Below, piece by piece: positions 19,618 to 30,722 of a DNA stretch of 64,000 nucleotides; within the stretch, counting starts at the first letter, position 1, and each line of letters begins with the position of its first letter. Below the pieces are notes generated by a model that saw only the letters and a list, made by a program, of their open reading frames with translations, did not search any database and was not told where the DNA came from. The stretch is from Paracoccus zhejiangensis (GTDB lineage Bacteria > Pseudomonadota > Alphaproteobacteria > Rhodobacterales > Rhodobacteraceae). The DNA lies in contig NZ_CP025430.1 in NCBI RefSeq assembly GCF_002847445.1, forward strand, positions 1,240,001-1,304,000. The letters run 5' to 3'. Position numbers and translations under genes: made by a program.

Positions 19618-20622
19618 CTACCGCACAACCGCCTTGGGATAGCCGCCACGGCGCAACTGGTTCAGCGCCGAAACCAGCGCCTGCCGTTCCCGGAACGGCC
19701 CGACCAGAACCAGCCGCCCGCCGGCCTCGGCATCGGCCTTGCGCCCTCGCGCCACCGGATAGCCGAGCCCGACCAGCCGCAGCATCGCCGCCTCGGCCTC
19801 GGCCGGAACCGGGAAACGCCCGATCACCACATAGCGCGCCCCGGCCGGGATCAGTTCGGGTCCGCCCTCGTCTGCCACAGGTCCACCTGCTGGTGGTGCA
19901 TTCTCCTTGGGCGCCTGCGCGCCGCCCCCGGGCTTCCCCGCAGCCCCGGGCGCAGGCTGCTTCGATCCCGACGGGTCCCGTGCAGCCCTCGTGGGGACAG
20001 TCGTGGTGCGTGCATCCGCAACAGTTTCCGGTTCCGGCGACGTGACCCCTGCCGCCCTCGCATCCGCCGCGACCCATGGTTGCAGGTTCGGCGCACCGCC
20101 GCCGCAGAAGCCCATGACCTGCCCCGTGCTTGCCTCGCCCGAGCCGGGTGCCGCATAGCCCAGAAGATCGCAAAGCGGCGATTGCCGCCCCGCCGGTTGC
20201 TCGGCCGCTGCCACACGCATCGCCGAGACACCACGCAGCGCGCCATCGAGATCTGCCAGCGGGCCGGATTGCGGGCGGGGCGTCTCGGCGTGGTCGCGTT
20301 TCAACAGGTCGGGCGGGTCGGCCAGCACATCGGCATCCCGCAACCCCTGCGCCAAGGTCATCGAAAGCCGCAGGGCCGCCTCGCCCGGTGCGTCCTGATG
20401 CCCTGCCGCCAGACCCGGCAGCGAGGGCGGGTAACCGCAGATCACCGTGCCGTCGCGGTCCAGACGCGGCGCCCAGACCGATCCCTGCCGCAGGTAGACG
20501 CAGCCGGCGCTGTCGATATATTGCACGGCGGTGAAATCCTCGGGCGGCTGTTCCAGTGGCCCCATCGCTTCCGCCGAGGACGTCGCCGGCCAGACCAGCA
20601 CCACCAAAACCCAGAACCGCAT
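19618..20622 (-). CDS. Secreted SPOR-domain protein
   Basis: About 334 residues: signal peptide MRFWVLVVLVWPATSSAEA, a Cys-containing middle domain (residues ~20-175, pairs such as GCVYLRQG, VICGY, LCDLLGY, GFCGGG), a Pro/Ala-rich linker (~185-255) and a C-terminal SPOR domain (ARYVVIGRFPVPAEAEAAM to LRRGGYPKAVVR). SPOR domains bind denuded peptidoglycan at the division septum, so a periplasmic cell-wall role is likely. ATG 20622 begins the signal peptide. A strong hairpin and a CtrA-like half-palindrome lie just upstream of the start. Confidence 0.82.
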   Translation of the reverse strand: MRFWVLVVLVWPATSSAEAMGPLEQPPEDFTAVQYIDSAGCVYLRQGSVWAPRLDRDGTVICGYPPSLPGLAAGHQDAPGEAALRLSMTLAQGLRDADVLADPPDLLKRDHAETPRPQSGPLADLDGALRGVSAMRVAAAEQPAGRQSPLCDLLGYAAPGSGEASTGQVMGFCGGGAPNLQPWVAADARAAGVTSPEPETVADARTTTVPTRAARDPSGSKQPAPGAAGKPGGGAQAPKENAPPAGGPVADEGGPELIPAGARYVVIGRFPVPAEAEAAMLRLVGLGYPVARGRKADAEAGGRLVLVGPFRERQALVSALNQLRRGGYPKAVVR

Positions 20623-20641
20623 GACCGCCACACCGAATCAA

Positions 20642-20671
20642 CCCGCATGGCCCCTTTCTAGGCCATGCGGG
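20642..20671 (-). terminator. Strong hairpin after the nucleoside-salvage operon
   Basis: CCCGCATGGCC (20642-20652) and GGCCATGCGGG (20661-20671) form a perfect 11-bp stem with an 8-base loop, between upp and the SPOR gene. It has no T run. It may end the upp operon, but it also falls in the 5' leader of the SPOR gene, so leader control is an alternative. Confidence 0.55.
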
Positions 20672-20686
20672 CTAACCATGGGTTAA
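20672..20686 (-). promoter_or_regulatory. CtrA-like site (one mismatch) upstream of the SPOR gene
   Basis: Minus-strand TTAACCCATGGTTAG fits TTAA-N7-TTAA except for the last base. It lies 50 bases before the SPOR start, a suitable place for cell-cycle control of a septal wall protein. Confidence 0.35.
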
Positions 20687-20693
20687 GACGGGC

Positions 20694-21341
20694 CTATTTC
20701 GTGCCGAACATGCGGTCTCCGGCATCGCCCAGACCCGGGACGATATAGCCGTGATCGTCCAGCTTCTCGTCCAGCGCGGCGGTGAAGATCGGCACGTCGG
20801 GATGGGCCTCGCGCATCCGCGCCACGCCCTCCGGTGCGGCCAGCAGGCAGAGGAAGCGGATATTCTTCGCCCCCTCGTCCTTCAGCATCTGGATCGCGGC
20901 CGCCGAGCTGTTGCCGGTGGCCAGCATCGGGTCGACCGCGATGGTCATGCGCGCATCCAGCTGCGCCGGCACCTTCGAGTAATACTTGACCGGCTGCAGC
21001 GTCTCGGGGTCGCGATAGAGCCCGATAAAGCCCACCCGCGCCGCCGGGATCAGTTCCAGAATCCCGTCCATCAGCCCGTTGCCTGCGCGCAGGATCGAGA
21101 TCAGCGCGAGCTTCTTCCCCTCCAGACGCGGCGCGTCCATGGGCCCCAGCGGGGTCTCGATCCGCTCGGTCGTCAGGTCCAGCTCGCGTGTGACCTCGTA
21201 GGCCAACAGCAGGCTGATTTCGCGCAACAGCCGCCGGAAGCTGGCGGTCGAGGTGGTCTTGTCGCGCATGATCGACAGCTTGTGCTGGATCAGCGGGTGG
21301 GTAACCACCGTCAGATGCGGGGTGCCGGACGACTGGCTCAT
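20694..21341 (-). CDS. upp: Uracil phosphoribosyltransferase
   Basis: A 215-residue enzyme converting uracil and PRPP to UMP in pyrimidine salvage. It starts [37 protein letters not shown] near residue 77 and the PRPP loop [14 protein letters not shown] near 132 are diagnostic. ATG 21341 has a strong GAGGAGGG site and overlaps the add stop as ATGA. It is the last gene of the cdd-deoA-deoB-add-upp operon and recovers the uracil that DeoA releases. Confidence 0.97.
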   Translation of the reverse strand: MSQSSGTPHLTVVTHPLIQHKLSIMRDKTTSTASFRRLLREISLLLAYEVTRELDLTTERIETPLGPMDAPRLEGKKLALISILRAGNGLMDGILELIPAARVGFIGLYRDPETLQPVKYYSKVPAQLDARMTIAVDPMLATGNSSAAAIQMLKDEGAKNIRFLCLLAAPEGVARMREAHPDVPIFTAALDEKLDDHGYIVPGLGDAGDRMFGTK

Positions 21342-22306
21342 GCGAATTCCCTCCTCAGGCGGTCCTTGGTGGCCGCATCGCAGAAGGCGGCATCGACGGC
21401 CCATTGGTTGATCTGGTTGAACTCAGCTTCGCCCCAGCGGAAGACATCGGCGAGGCGGTCATATTCATGGCTCATGGTGGTGTGGAAGAAGGGCGGATCG
21501 TCGGTCGAGACCGTCACCTTCACGCCCTGATCGCGCAGCCTTGCGATCGGATGCGACGGCCAGTCCGGGTAGACCCCCAGCGCGACGTTCGAGCCGGGGC
21601 AGACCTCGAGCGTCACGCCACGCTCGGCCAGTTCCTCGACCAGGGCCGGGTCGTCGATGGCCTGCACGCCATGGCCGATCCGGGTCACGCCCAGTTCCAG
21701 CGCGTTGCGGATGCTGGCCGGGCCGCCCCATTCACCGGCATGGCAGGTCAGGCCCAGTCCGGCCTCGCGCGCGGCGTCATAGCTCCAGGCGAAATCGGTG
21801 GCCTTGCCCATGGCCTCGGCCCCGCCCATGCCAAAGCCGGTGATCCAGCCGCCGGCGGTCTCGGCGGCACAGATCGCGGTCTTCTTGCCGCGATCGGCGC
21901 CGAAATGGCGGATCAGGGTGACGATGCCGCGACTGTCGATGCCCTGCTTCCGCATCGCCTCGGCGGTCTCGCTCATCGCGTGCAGGTATTCCCGCCATGC
22001 GGTCAGGTCGCCACCGCCGCAGAACTCCGGCGAGACGAAAAGCTCGGTATAGATCACCCCCTGCTCGGCGCATTCTTCCAGCACCGATTGCAGCAGCCGT
22101 GCATAGTCGCGCGGCGTCTGCAGCACGCTGGTCGCGGCCTCGTAGACGCTGAGGAACTCGCTGAAATCCTTGTAGGCGTAATGCCCCTGCTCGTCGAAAA
22201 CGCCGGTCAGGTTCACGCCCTTTTCCGCAGCGATGCCACGGATGAATGCCGGCTGCGCTGCGCCTTCCAGGTGCAGATGCAGCTCGGTCTTTTTCACGTC
22301 CTTCAT
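21338..22306 (-). CDS. add: Adenosine deaminase
   Basis: A 322-residue zinc enzyme deaminating adenosine and deoxyadenosine to inosine forms. Zinc ligands and acid/base residues appear in order: HLHLEG near residue 11, CHAGEWGG near 192, TRIGHGV near 216 and STDDPPFF near 270. ATG 22306 overlaps the deoB stop as ATGA; long upstream open sequence lies within deoB. Its place in the operon gives purine nucleosides a route to salvage beside the pyrimidine branch. Confidence 0.95.
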   Translation of the reverse strand: MKDVKKTELHLHLEGAAQPAFIRGIAAEKGVNLTGVFDEQGHYAYKDFSEFLSVYEAATSVLQTPRDYARLLQSVLEECAEQGVIYTELFVSPEFCGGGDLTAWREYLHAMSETAEAMRKQGIDSRGIVTLIRHFGADRGKKTAICAAETAGGWITGFGMGGAEAMGKATDFAWSYDAAREAGLGLTCHAGEWGGPASIRNALELGVTRIGHGVQAIDDPALVEELAERGVTLEVCPGSNVALGVYPDWPSHPIARLRDQGVKVTVSTDDPPFFHTTMSHEYDRLADVFRWGEAEFNQINQWAVDAAFCDAATKDRLRREFA

Positions 22307-23493
22307 AGGAAGCTTGTGCCTTTTCTTGTTGTTATGGGAAGCTCCAGCACCTCGAGCAGCGAGGCGCCGATATCGCTGTAGGCCACCTGCCCCACCGGCT
22401 GCGCGCCCCGGCCCCAGCCAAGCACCGGCACCCGCTCGCGGGTGTGATCGGTGCCGGTCCAGCTGGGGTCGTTGCCATGGTCGGCGGTGAAGATGGCCAG
22501 ATCGCCGGGGCGCAGCGTGGCGAGGAAGCGCCCGGCCACCGTGTCGAACCATTCCAGCTGCGCAGCATAGCCGGGAATGTCGCGGCGATGGCCGAAATTG
22601 CTGTCGAACTCGACGAAATTGGCAAAGGTCAGGCTGCCCGGCTCGGCCTCGTGGCCAAGGCGGATCAGATGCTCGGCCAGATCGGCGTCCGATTTGCCCT
22701 TGTGCAGATGGGTAATGCCGCGATGGCTGAAGATGTCGCCGATCTTGCCGATGGCATGGGTCACGCGGCCCTCGGCCGTGGCAATGTCCAGAATGGTGTC
22801 CGAAGGCGGGGCGATGGCGAAATCGCGGCGGTTGGGGGTGCGCTTGAAATTCGCCTTGGCCGTACCGAGAAAGGGCCGCGCGATGACCCGGCCCACCCGC
22901 ATCTCGTGCAGCATCGGCGCGAGGTCGCGGCAGAGATCCAGCAGACGCTCCAGCCCGAAGGCCTCTTCATGCGCGGCGATCTGCAACACGCTGTCGGCCG
23001 AGGTATAGCAGATCGGCCAGCCGGTCCGCAGATGCTCCTCGCCCATCTCCTCGATGATCGCCGTGCCCGAGCCGTGGCAATTGCCGAGAATGCCGTCGGT
23101 CCCGGCCAGTTCGCAAATCCGCGCGGTCACCTCGGGTGGAAAGCTGGGGAAGGTTTCGGGGAAGTAATGCCAGTCCCAGGGCACCGGAACCCCGGCGATC
23201 TCCCAATGACCCGAGGGCGTGTCCTTGCCGTTCGAGACCTCGGTCGCCGCACCCCAGAGGCCTTGCGGCTCGGCCCCAAGCCCCGGCGCCTCGAGGCCCG
23301 AGGCAAGGCGGACGGCCGCGCCCAGACCCAGACGGTCGAGATGGGGCATGTTCAGCGGCTGCGCCTGCGCGATATGGCCGACGGTATTGGCGCCGGTATC
23401 GGGGCGGCCGTCGTTGAAGAAGCGGTCGGCATCGGGCGCGCCGCCGATCCCCACACTGTCCAAGACGATCAGGAAGGCACGGGCGTCAGTCAT
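22303..23493 (-). CDS. deoB: Phosphopentomutase
   Basis: A 396-residue alkaline-phosphatase-superfamily enzyme interconverting (deoxy)ribose 1- and 5-phosphate. Mn-binding Asp residues sit in LIVLDSVGIGGAPDADRF at the N-terminus and FTADHGNDPSWTGTDHTRE near 335. GKDTPSGHWEIAG near 88 includes the phosphorylated Thr. It links DeoA, which releases pentose 1-phosphate, to central metabolism. Start overlaps the deoA stop by 8 bases. Confidence 0.96.
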   Translation of the reverse strand: MTDARAFLIVLDSVGIGGAPDADRFFNDGRPDTGANTVGHIAQAQPLNMPHLDRLGLGAAVRLASGLEAPGLGAEPQGLWGAATEVSNGKDTPSGHWEIAGVPVPWDWHYFPETFPSFPPEVTARICELAGTDGILGNCHGSGTAIIEEMGEEHLRTGWPICYTSADSVLQIAAHEEAFGLERLLDLCRDLAPMLHEMRVGRVIARPFLGTAKANFKRTPNRRDFAIAPPSDTILDIATAEGRVTHAIGKIGDIFSHRGITHLHKGKSDADLAEHLIRLGHEAEPGSLTFANFVEFDSNFGHRRDIPGYAAQLEWFDTVAGRFLATLRPGDLAIFTADHGNDPSWTGTDHTRERVPVLGWGRGAQPVGQVAYSDIGASLLEVLELPITTRKGTSFL

Positions 23494-24778
23494 CGGGGGT
23501 GATTTCCTTCAGGATCAGCGGGCGGGGGGCAGGCGCGGTGCCAAGATGGTAAGCGGCCTGCACGGCGGCAATGGCACGATCCGCCGCCGCCTCGTCGGCG
23601 GCATGGACCATGGCCAGCGGCTGGCCGGGTTCGACCTCTTGCCCGATCCGCGCCAGTTCGGCAAGGCCCACGCGCGGATCGATCCGGTCGGATGCCTGCA
23701 CGCGGCCGCCGCCAAGCGCGACGACGGCATGGCCGAGAGCCTCGGTTTCGATGGCGGCAACCGCGCCAGCCTGCGGTGCGGGGGCAGGACGGATGACCGG
23801 CGCAGGCGGCAAATGCCGGTCAGGGTTCTCGAGCAGGTCCGAAGGCCCGCCAAGCGCGGCCACCATGCGGGAAAATCGTTCGGCGGCGGTGCCGCTCGCC
23901 AGCGCATGCCGGGCCAGTGAGGGCTCCAGCCCGACAATCTTCAGGCAAGCCTCGGATAGCGCCAGCGACAGGTCAAGTAGCCGCCCGCCCTCGCCCCCGA
24001 GCGCGCGGATCGCGGCACGCAGTTCCAGCGCATTGCCGGCAGCATCGGCCAGCGGCTGGTCCATGTCGGTGATCAGCGCCACGGTCGGGCAGCCCAGTTC
24101 CCCGCCGGTTTCGACCAGCGCGCGGGCCAGTGCCTCGGCCTGTTCGCCGGTCTTCGAGAAGGCGCCCGAGCCCAGCTTCACGTCCATCACCAGCCCCTGC
24201 AGCCCCGCCGCCAGCTTCTTCGACAGGATCGAGGCGGTGATGAGATCGAGGCTCTCCACCGTGCCGGATTCGTCGCGGATGGCATAGAGCCGGCGGTCCG
24301 CCGGGGCCATCTCGCCGCTGGCCGAGACGATGGCACAGCCGACCTCGCCGACCACGCGGCGGAACTCGGCCTCGGAGACATCGCAGCGATAGCCGGGAAT
24401 GGCCTCCAGCTTGTCCAGCGTGCCGCCGGTATGACCCAGCCCCCGGCCCGAGATCATCGGCACATAGGCTCCGCAAGCCGCCAGCACCGGCGCGAGGATC
24501 AGGCTGACCGTATCACCGATGCCGCCGGTCGAATGCTTGTCGACCACCGGCCCGGGCAGGTCCCAGGCCATCACATGCCCCGAATCCCGCATCGCCTGCG
24601 TCAACCGCGCCTTGCCACCCGGACCGGCCCCGCGCAACAGCACCGCCATGGCGAAGGCCGCCGCCTGCGCATCGCTGACCGAGCCATCGGCCAGACCATT
24701 GGCGACCAGCGCCGCACCGGCGGCATCCAGCCCGCGACCGTCACGCAGCGCGGCAATGACCGGGCGCGGATCGCTCAT
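23486..24778 (-). CDS. deoA: Thymidine (pyrimidine-nucleoside) phosphorylase
   Basis: A 430-residue enzyme splitting thymidine/deoxyuridine with phosphate into base and deoxyribose 1-phosphate. The family signature is SGRGLGHTGGTLDKLEAI near residue 108, after KHSTGGIGDTVSLIL near 80, which holds the phosphate loop. Domain order (helical alpha, alpha/beta, C-terminal) and length are typical. ATG 24778 overlaps the cdd stop as ATGA. Confidence 0.96.
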   Translation of the reverse strand: MSDPRPVIAALRDGRGLDAAGAALVANGLADGSVSDAQAAAFAMAVLLRGAGPGGKARLTQAMRDSGHVMAWDLPGPVVDKHSTGGIGDTVSLILAPVLAACGAYVPMISGRGLGHTGGTLDKLEAIPGYRCDVSEAEFRRVVGEVGCAIVSASGEMAPADRRLYAIRDESGTVESLDLITASILSKKLAAGLQGLVMDVKLGSGAFSKTGEQAEALARALVETGGELGCPTVALITDMDQPLADAAGNALELRAAIRALGGEGGRLLDLSLALSEACLKIVGLEPSLARHALASGTAAERFSRMVAALGGPSDLLENPDRHLPPAPVIRPAPAPQAGAVAAIETEALGHAVVALGGGRVQASDRIDPRVGLAELARIGQEVEPGQPLAMVHAADEAAADRAIAAVQAAYHLGTAPAPRPLILKEITPDD

Positions 24779-25170
24779 TCCGTGCGGCTCATATGCGAGA
24801 GGTCAAAGCGGCCGGGCAGCAGCTCGCCAATGGTCGTCTCGAAGATCGCGCCATCGGTGGTGGCCAGCGTCACCGGCACCTCGCCCCCGCCGAACTCGGC
24901 CAGCTTCTGCCGGCAACCGCCGCAGGGCGGCACAGGGCTGGGGCTGTCGGCGATGACCGCGACCTCGGCCAGCCGGGTCTCGCCCGCAGCCACCATCGCG
25001 GCAATCGCCCCGGCCTCGGCACAGGTGCCTTCGGGATAGGCGACGTTCTCGACATTGCAGCCGCGATAGATCGTGCCCGAGGCGCCACGGATCGCCGCGC
25101 CGACCTTGAACTGGGAATAGGGCGCATAGGCCAGTTCGCGCACCTCGCGCGCCGCTTCGACAAGTGACAT
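24775..25170 (-). CDS. cdd: Cytidine deaminase
   Basis: A 131-residue zinc enzyme converting cytidine/deoxycytidine to uridine forms. The first zinc Cys and catalytic Glu are in GTCAEAGAI near residue 52, the pair of zinc Cys in PPCGGCRQ near 86; FKVGAA near 21 and NVENVAYPEG near 41 bind the nucleoside. ATG 25170 (MSLVEAAREV) is the family-like start. As first gene of the salvage operon it feeds uridine to DeoA. The promoter must lie in the 172-base gap shared with maeB. Confidence 0.94.
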   Translation of the reverse strand: MSLVEAAREVRELAYAPYSQFKVGAAIRGASGTIYRGCNVENVAYPEGTCAEAGAIAAMVAAGETRLAEVAVIADSPSPVPPCGGCRQKLAEFGGGEVPVTLATTDGAIFETTIGELLPGRFDLSHMSRTE

Positions 25171-25342
25171 GCGCACTCTCCTGATTTTGCAAACACAGTT
25201 TCGCCGGGGCGCGAGGTCAATGCAAGCCGGGGCCGCTTGTTCCCGGCCTTTGAATCGCGCTAACCATGGGTCAATCTTCGATTGAAGTGCCCGGCAGCGA
25301 ACAGACCCGGCACGACAAGTCACAGGTAAGGGGGGACGGGGG

Positions 25343-27622
<2,280 letters not shown>

Positions 27623-27635
27623 GGGTGAAACCGCC

Positions 27636-27944
27636 CTGCCCGCCCTGCGCCGCGATTACGAGGCGCAGGTCCGGGCGCTGACCGATCGGGCCGAGGCGCT
27701 GCGGGCCGAGGGGAAAGACCCCGAGGCCATCGCCCGCCTGCTTCACGCCGAACGCCTCGCCTTGTCAGCCCGGTTCAAGGCGCTGACGCCCCAGGCGATC
27801 CGGGCGCAGATCGAGGCCCGCACCCGCGCCACCTATGGCAATCCCGACGGCCCCGGCATCGACGATCTGCGCGCTGCCGGGAAAAGCTGGGAGCAGATCA
27901 TCCTCGGCGCCTGCCGGCCCGGCCGATTTCCGCCTTGGGAGTAG
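27636..27944 (+). CDS. Small conserved-looking hypothetical protein; start uncertain
   Basis: An open frame directly behind maeB encodes a charged helical protein: LRRDYEAQVRALTDRAEAL, DPEAIARLLHAERLAL, then LTPQAIRAQIEARTRATYG and an end with IDDLRAAGKSWEQII. The coding character clearly begins near 27636, but the first ordinary start in frame is TTG 27762, which would remove half of it. GAGGG at 27621-27625 sits at a suitable distance from CTG 27636, given here as start with low certainty. No catalytic motif. Probably translated with maeB; it converges on the SDR at 27952. Confidence 0.55.
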   Translation: MPALRRDYEAQVRALTDRAEALRAEGKDPEAIARLLHAERLALSARFKALTPQAIRAQIEARTRATYGNPDGPGIDDLRAAGKSWEQIILGACRPGRFPPWE

Positions 27945-27951
27945 CAGGCGG

Positions 27952-28659
27952 TCACACCGACCGAGTGATCCCGCCATCCACTCGCAGGTTCTGCCCGGTG
28001 ATATAGGCGCCGCCCTGCGAGGCGAGGAAGGCGATGGTGGCGGCGATTTCGTCTTCGCGGCCATAGCGGCCCATGGGGATGCGGGCGCGGAATTCCTCTT
28101 TCTCGGGCAGCGAGTCGATGAAGCCCGGCAGGACATTGTTCATCCGCACGTTCTCGGCGGCATAGCGATCCGAAAAGAGCTTGCAGAAGGCCGCCAGCCC
28201 GGCACGGAACACGCCCGAGGTCGGGAAGACCGGGTCCGGCTCGAAGGCGGCGAAGGTCGAGATATTGATGATCGCCCCGCCGCCGCCGGCGACCATATGC
28301 GGCGTGACCAGCCGCGAGGGGCGCACGGCATTGAGGAAATAGACCTCCATCCCGCGATGCCAGTCCTCGTCGGTCAGATCGAGGATCGGCGCGCGCGGTC
28401 CATGACCGGCACTGTTCACCAAGACGTCGATCCGGCCCCAGCGCTCCACCGCGCCATCGACCAGCCGCGCCAGGTCGTCGTTCGACTGGTTCGAACCGGT
28501 GACGCCAAACCCGCCCAGTTCCGCCGCCAGCGCCTCGCCCCTGCCCGAGGAGGACAGGATGCCGACGGCAAACCCGTCCGCCGCCAGCCGGCGGGCCGCC
28601 GCCGCCCCCATGCCCGAACCGCCCGCCGTGACCAGTGCCAGCTTCTTCTGTTCCGCCAT
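27952..28659 (-). CDS. SDR-fold protein with non-canonical active site
   Basis: A 235-residue Rossmann-fold protein with the cofactor loop TAGGSGMGAAAARRL near residue 11 and NSAGHGPRAP near 85. The usual catalytic YxxxK is absent: the segment reads PDPVFPTSGVFRAGLAAF, with Phe for Tyr and no Lys four residues on. NNVLPGFIDS and the C-terminal ITGQNLRVDGG are otherwise normal. AGGGG lies before ATG 28659. It may use a different chemistry, act as a binding protein, or carry out reactions as in divergent FabG-like SDRs. It is divergent from prpE. Confidence 0.82.
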   Translation of the reverse strand: MAEQKKLALVTAGGSGMGAAAARRLAADGFAVGILSSSGRGEALAAELGGFGVTGSNQSNDDLARLVDGAVERWGRIDVLVNSAGHGPRAPILDLTDEDWHRGMEVYFLNAVRPSRLVTPHMVAGGGGAIINISTFAAFEPDPVFPTSGVFRAGLAAFCKLFSDRYAAENVRMNNVLPGFIDSLPEKEEFRARIPMGRYGREDEIAATIAFLASQGGAYITGQNLRVDGGITRSV

Positions 28660-28829
28660 GATCATCCCCTTCGCTGTCAAACCGGACAGGCACACTGTCG
28701 CGCCGGCCAGTGAATGTCCATCCGCCCGCCGCGGCCCATTGTCGCCGCGACCAAGGTCGATAGGCCGGGTTGTTGCGCGACCACCCACCTCGGCGCTACA
28801 AAGCAGCGGCGCGTCAGGGAGGATCGGGC

Positions 28830-30722
28830 ATGGGCTATCGCGAGGTTTACGAGGGCTGGAAGGCCGACCCCGAGGCGTTCTGGATGGAGCAGGCCCGCGC
28901 CATTGACTGGGACCGCGCGCCCACTCGCGCCTATTTCGACCAGGGACCGGCGGGGGAATGGTTCGCCGATGCGATGGTCAACACCTGCTGGAACGCCGTC
29001 GACCGCCATGTGGAGGCCGGGCGCGGCGATCAGGCGGCGATCATCCATGACAGCCCGATCACCGGCACGCAGCAGAGCGTCAGCTTTGCCGAGTTGCAGG
29101 ACCAGACCGCGCGGCTGGCCGGGGCGCTCTCGGCGCGCGGCGTGGGCCTGGGCGACCGGGTCATCATCTACATGCCGATGATCCCCGAGGCGCTGGTCGC
29201 GATGCTCGCCTGTTCGCGCATCGGCGCGATCCATTCGGTCGTCTTCGGTGGCTTCGCCGCGCATGAGCTGGCCGTGCGCATCGACGACGCCCAGCCCAAG
29301 GCCATTCTGGCCGCCTCCTGCGGGCTCGAGCCGGGGCGCGTGGTCGAGTACAAGCCGCTGATCGACAAGGCGATCGAGCAGGCCGCCCACAAGCCCGATT
29401 TCACCGTCATCTTCCAGCGCCCGGAACACGCGGCCACACTGGTCGAGGGCCGCGATGTCGACTGGATCGCCTTCCAGGATGACGCGACCCCGGCCGATTG
29501 CGTGCCGGTCGCCGGCAACCACCCGGCCTATATCCTCTATACCAGCGGCACGACAGGCCAGCCGAAGGGCGTGGTCCGCGCCACCGCCGGGCATCTGGTG
29601 GCGCTGAACTGGTCGATGAAGAACATCTATGGCATCGATGCCGGCGACGTGTTCTGGGCGGCCTCGGACGTGGGCTGGGTCGTCGGTCACAGCTATATCT
29701 GCTATGCGCCGCTGATCGCCGGGGCCACCACCATCGTCTTCGAGGGCAAGCCCGTCGGCACGCCCGATGCCGGTACCTTCTGGCGGGTGATTCAGGACCA
29801 TGGCGTCAAGAGCTTCTTCACCGCCCCCACCGCCATCCGCGCGGTGAAGCGCGAGGATCCGAATGGTGCGCTGATCGGCGATTATGACCTGTCCTCGCTT
29901 CAGGCCCTGTTCCTGGCGGGCGAGCGCGCAGACCCGGACACCATCCAATGGGCCGAGGATCACCTGAAGGTGCCGGTGATCGATCACTGGTGGCAGACCG
30001 AGACGGGCTGGGCCATCGCCGCGAACCCCTTGGGGATCGAGCTTCTGACGGTCAGGAAGGGCAGCCCGACCCATCCGATGCCCGGCTATGACGTGCAGAT
30101 CCTCGACGAGGCCGGCCATCCCCTGCCCGCGAGCACCCTTGGCGCCATCGCGGTGAAACTGCCGCTGCCGCCCGGCACCCTGCCGACGCTGTGGAACGCG
30201 GAAGGTCGCTTCCGCAAATCCTATCTCGACCATTTCCCCGGCTATTACGAAACCGGCGATGCGGGCTATGTCGATGAGGACGGCTATCTCTACATCATGG
30301 CGCGCACCGATGATGTGATCAACGTCGCCGGCCACCGCCTGTCGACCGGCGCGATGGAGGAGGTTCTGGCCGGTCATCCCGCCGTCGCCGAATGCGCGGT
30401 GATCGGCGTGGCCGACAGCCTGAAGGGGCAGATGCCCTTGGGGTTCCTCTGCCTCAAGAAAGGCGTCGAGACGCCCGATGCGCAGGTAGTCAAGGAGGTC
30501 GTGGCCCGCGTCCGCGACCAGATCGGCCCGGTCGCCGCCTTCAAGACCGCCGTGGTGGTCGACCGCCTGCCCAAGACCCGCTCGGGCAAGATCCTGCGCG
30601 CCACCATGGCCAAGATCGCCGATGGCGAAGAGTTCAAGCTGCCCGCCACCATCGACGACCCGGCGACGCTGGACGAGATCGCGGTGGCGCTGAAGGGCGT
30701 GGGCTATCCGGGCAAGGCCTGA
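28830..30722 (+). CDS. prpE: Propionate-CoA ligase (acyl-CoA synthetase)
   Basis: A 630-residue AMP-forming ligase activating propionate (or acetate) to the CoA ester. It starts MGYREVYEGW as in PrpE proteins. Motifs are YTSGTTGQPKG near residue 236 (ATP loop), HWWQTETGW near 388, YETGDAGY near 472 and the catalytic Lys in KTRSGKILR near 588. AGGGAGG is upstream of the start. Divergent from the atypical SDR. Its 3' end overlaps the convergent LysR gene by 19 bases. Sequence alone favours propionate over acetate. Confidence 0.92.
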   Translation: MGYREVYEGWKADPEAFWMEQARAIDWDRAPTRAYFDQGPAGEWFADAMVNTCWNAVDRHVEAGRGDQAAIIHDSPITGTQQSVSFAELQDQTARLAGALSARGVGLGDRVIIYMPMIPEALVAMLACSRIGAIHSVVFGGFAAHELAVRIDDAQPKAILAASCGLEPGRVVEYKPLIDKAIEQAAHKPDFTVIFQRPEHAATLVEGRDVDWIAFQDDATPADCVPVAGNHPAYILYTSGTTGQPKGVVRATAGHLVALNWSMKNIYGIDAGDVFWAASDVGWVVGHSYICYAPLIAGATTIVFEGKPVGTPDAGTFWRVIQDHGVKSFFTAPTAIRAVKREDPNGALIGDYDLSSLQALFLAGERADPDTIQWAEDHLKVPVIDHWWQTETGWAIAANPLGIELLTVRKGSPTHPMPGYDVQILDEAGHPLPASTLGAIAVKLPLPPGTLPTLWNAEGRFRKSYLDHFPGYYETGDAGYVDEDGYLYIMARTDDVINVAGHRLSTGAMEEVLAGHPAVAECAVIGVADSLKGQMPLGFLCLKKGVETPDAQVVKEVVARVRDQIGPVAAFKTAVVVDRLPKTRSGKILRATMAKIADGEEFKLPATIDDPATLDEIAVALKGVGYPGKA

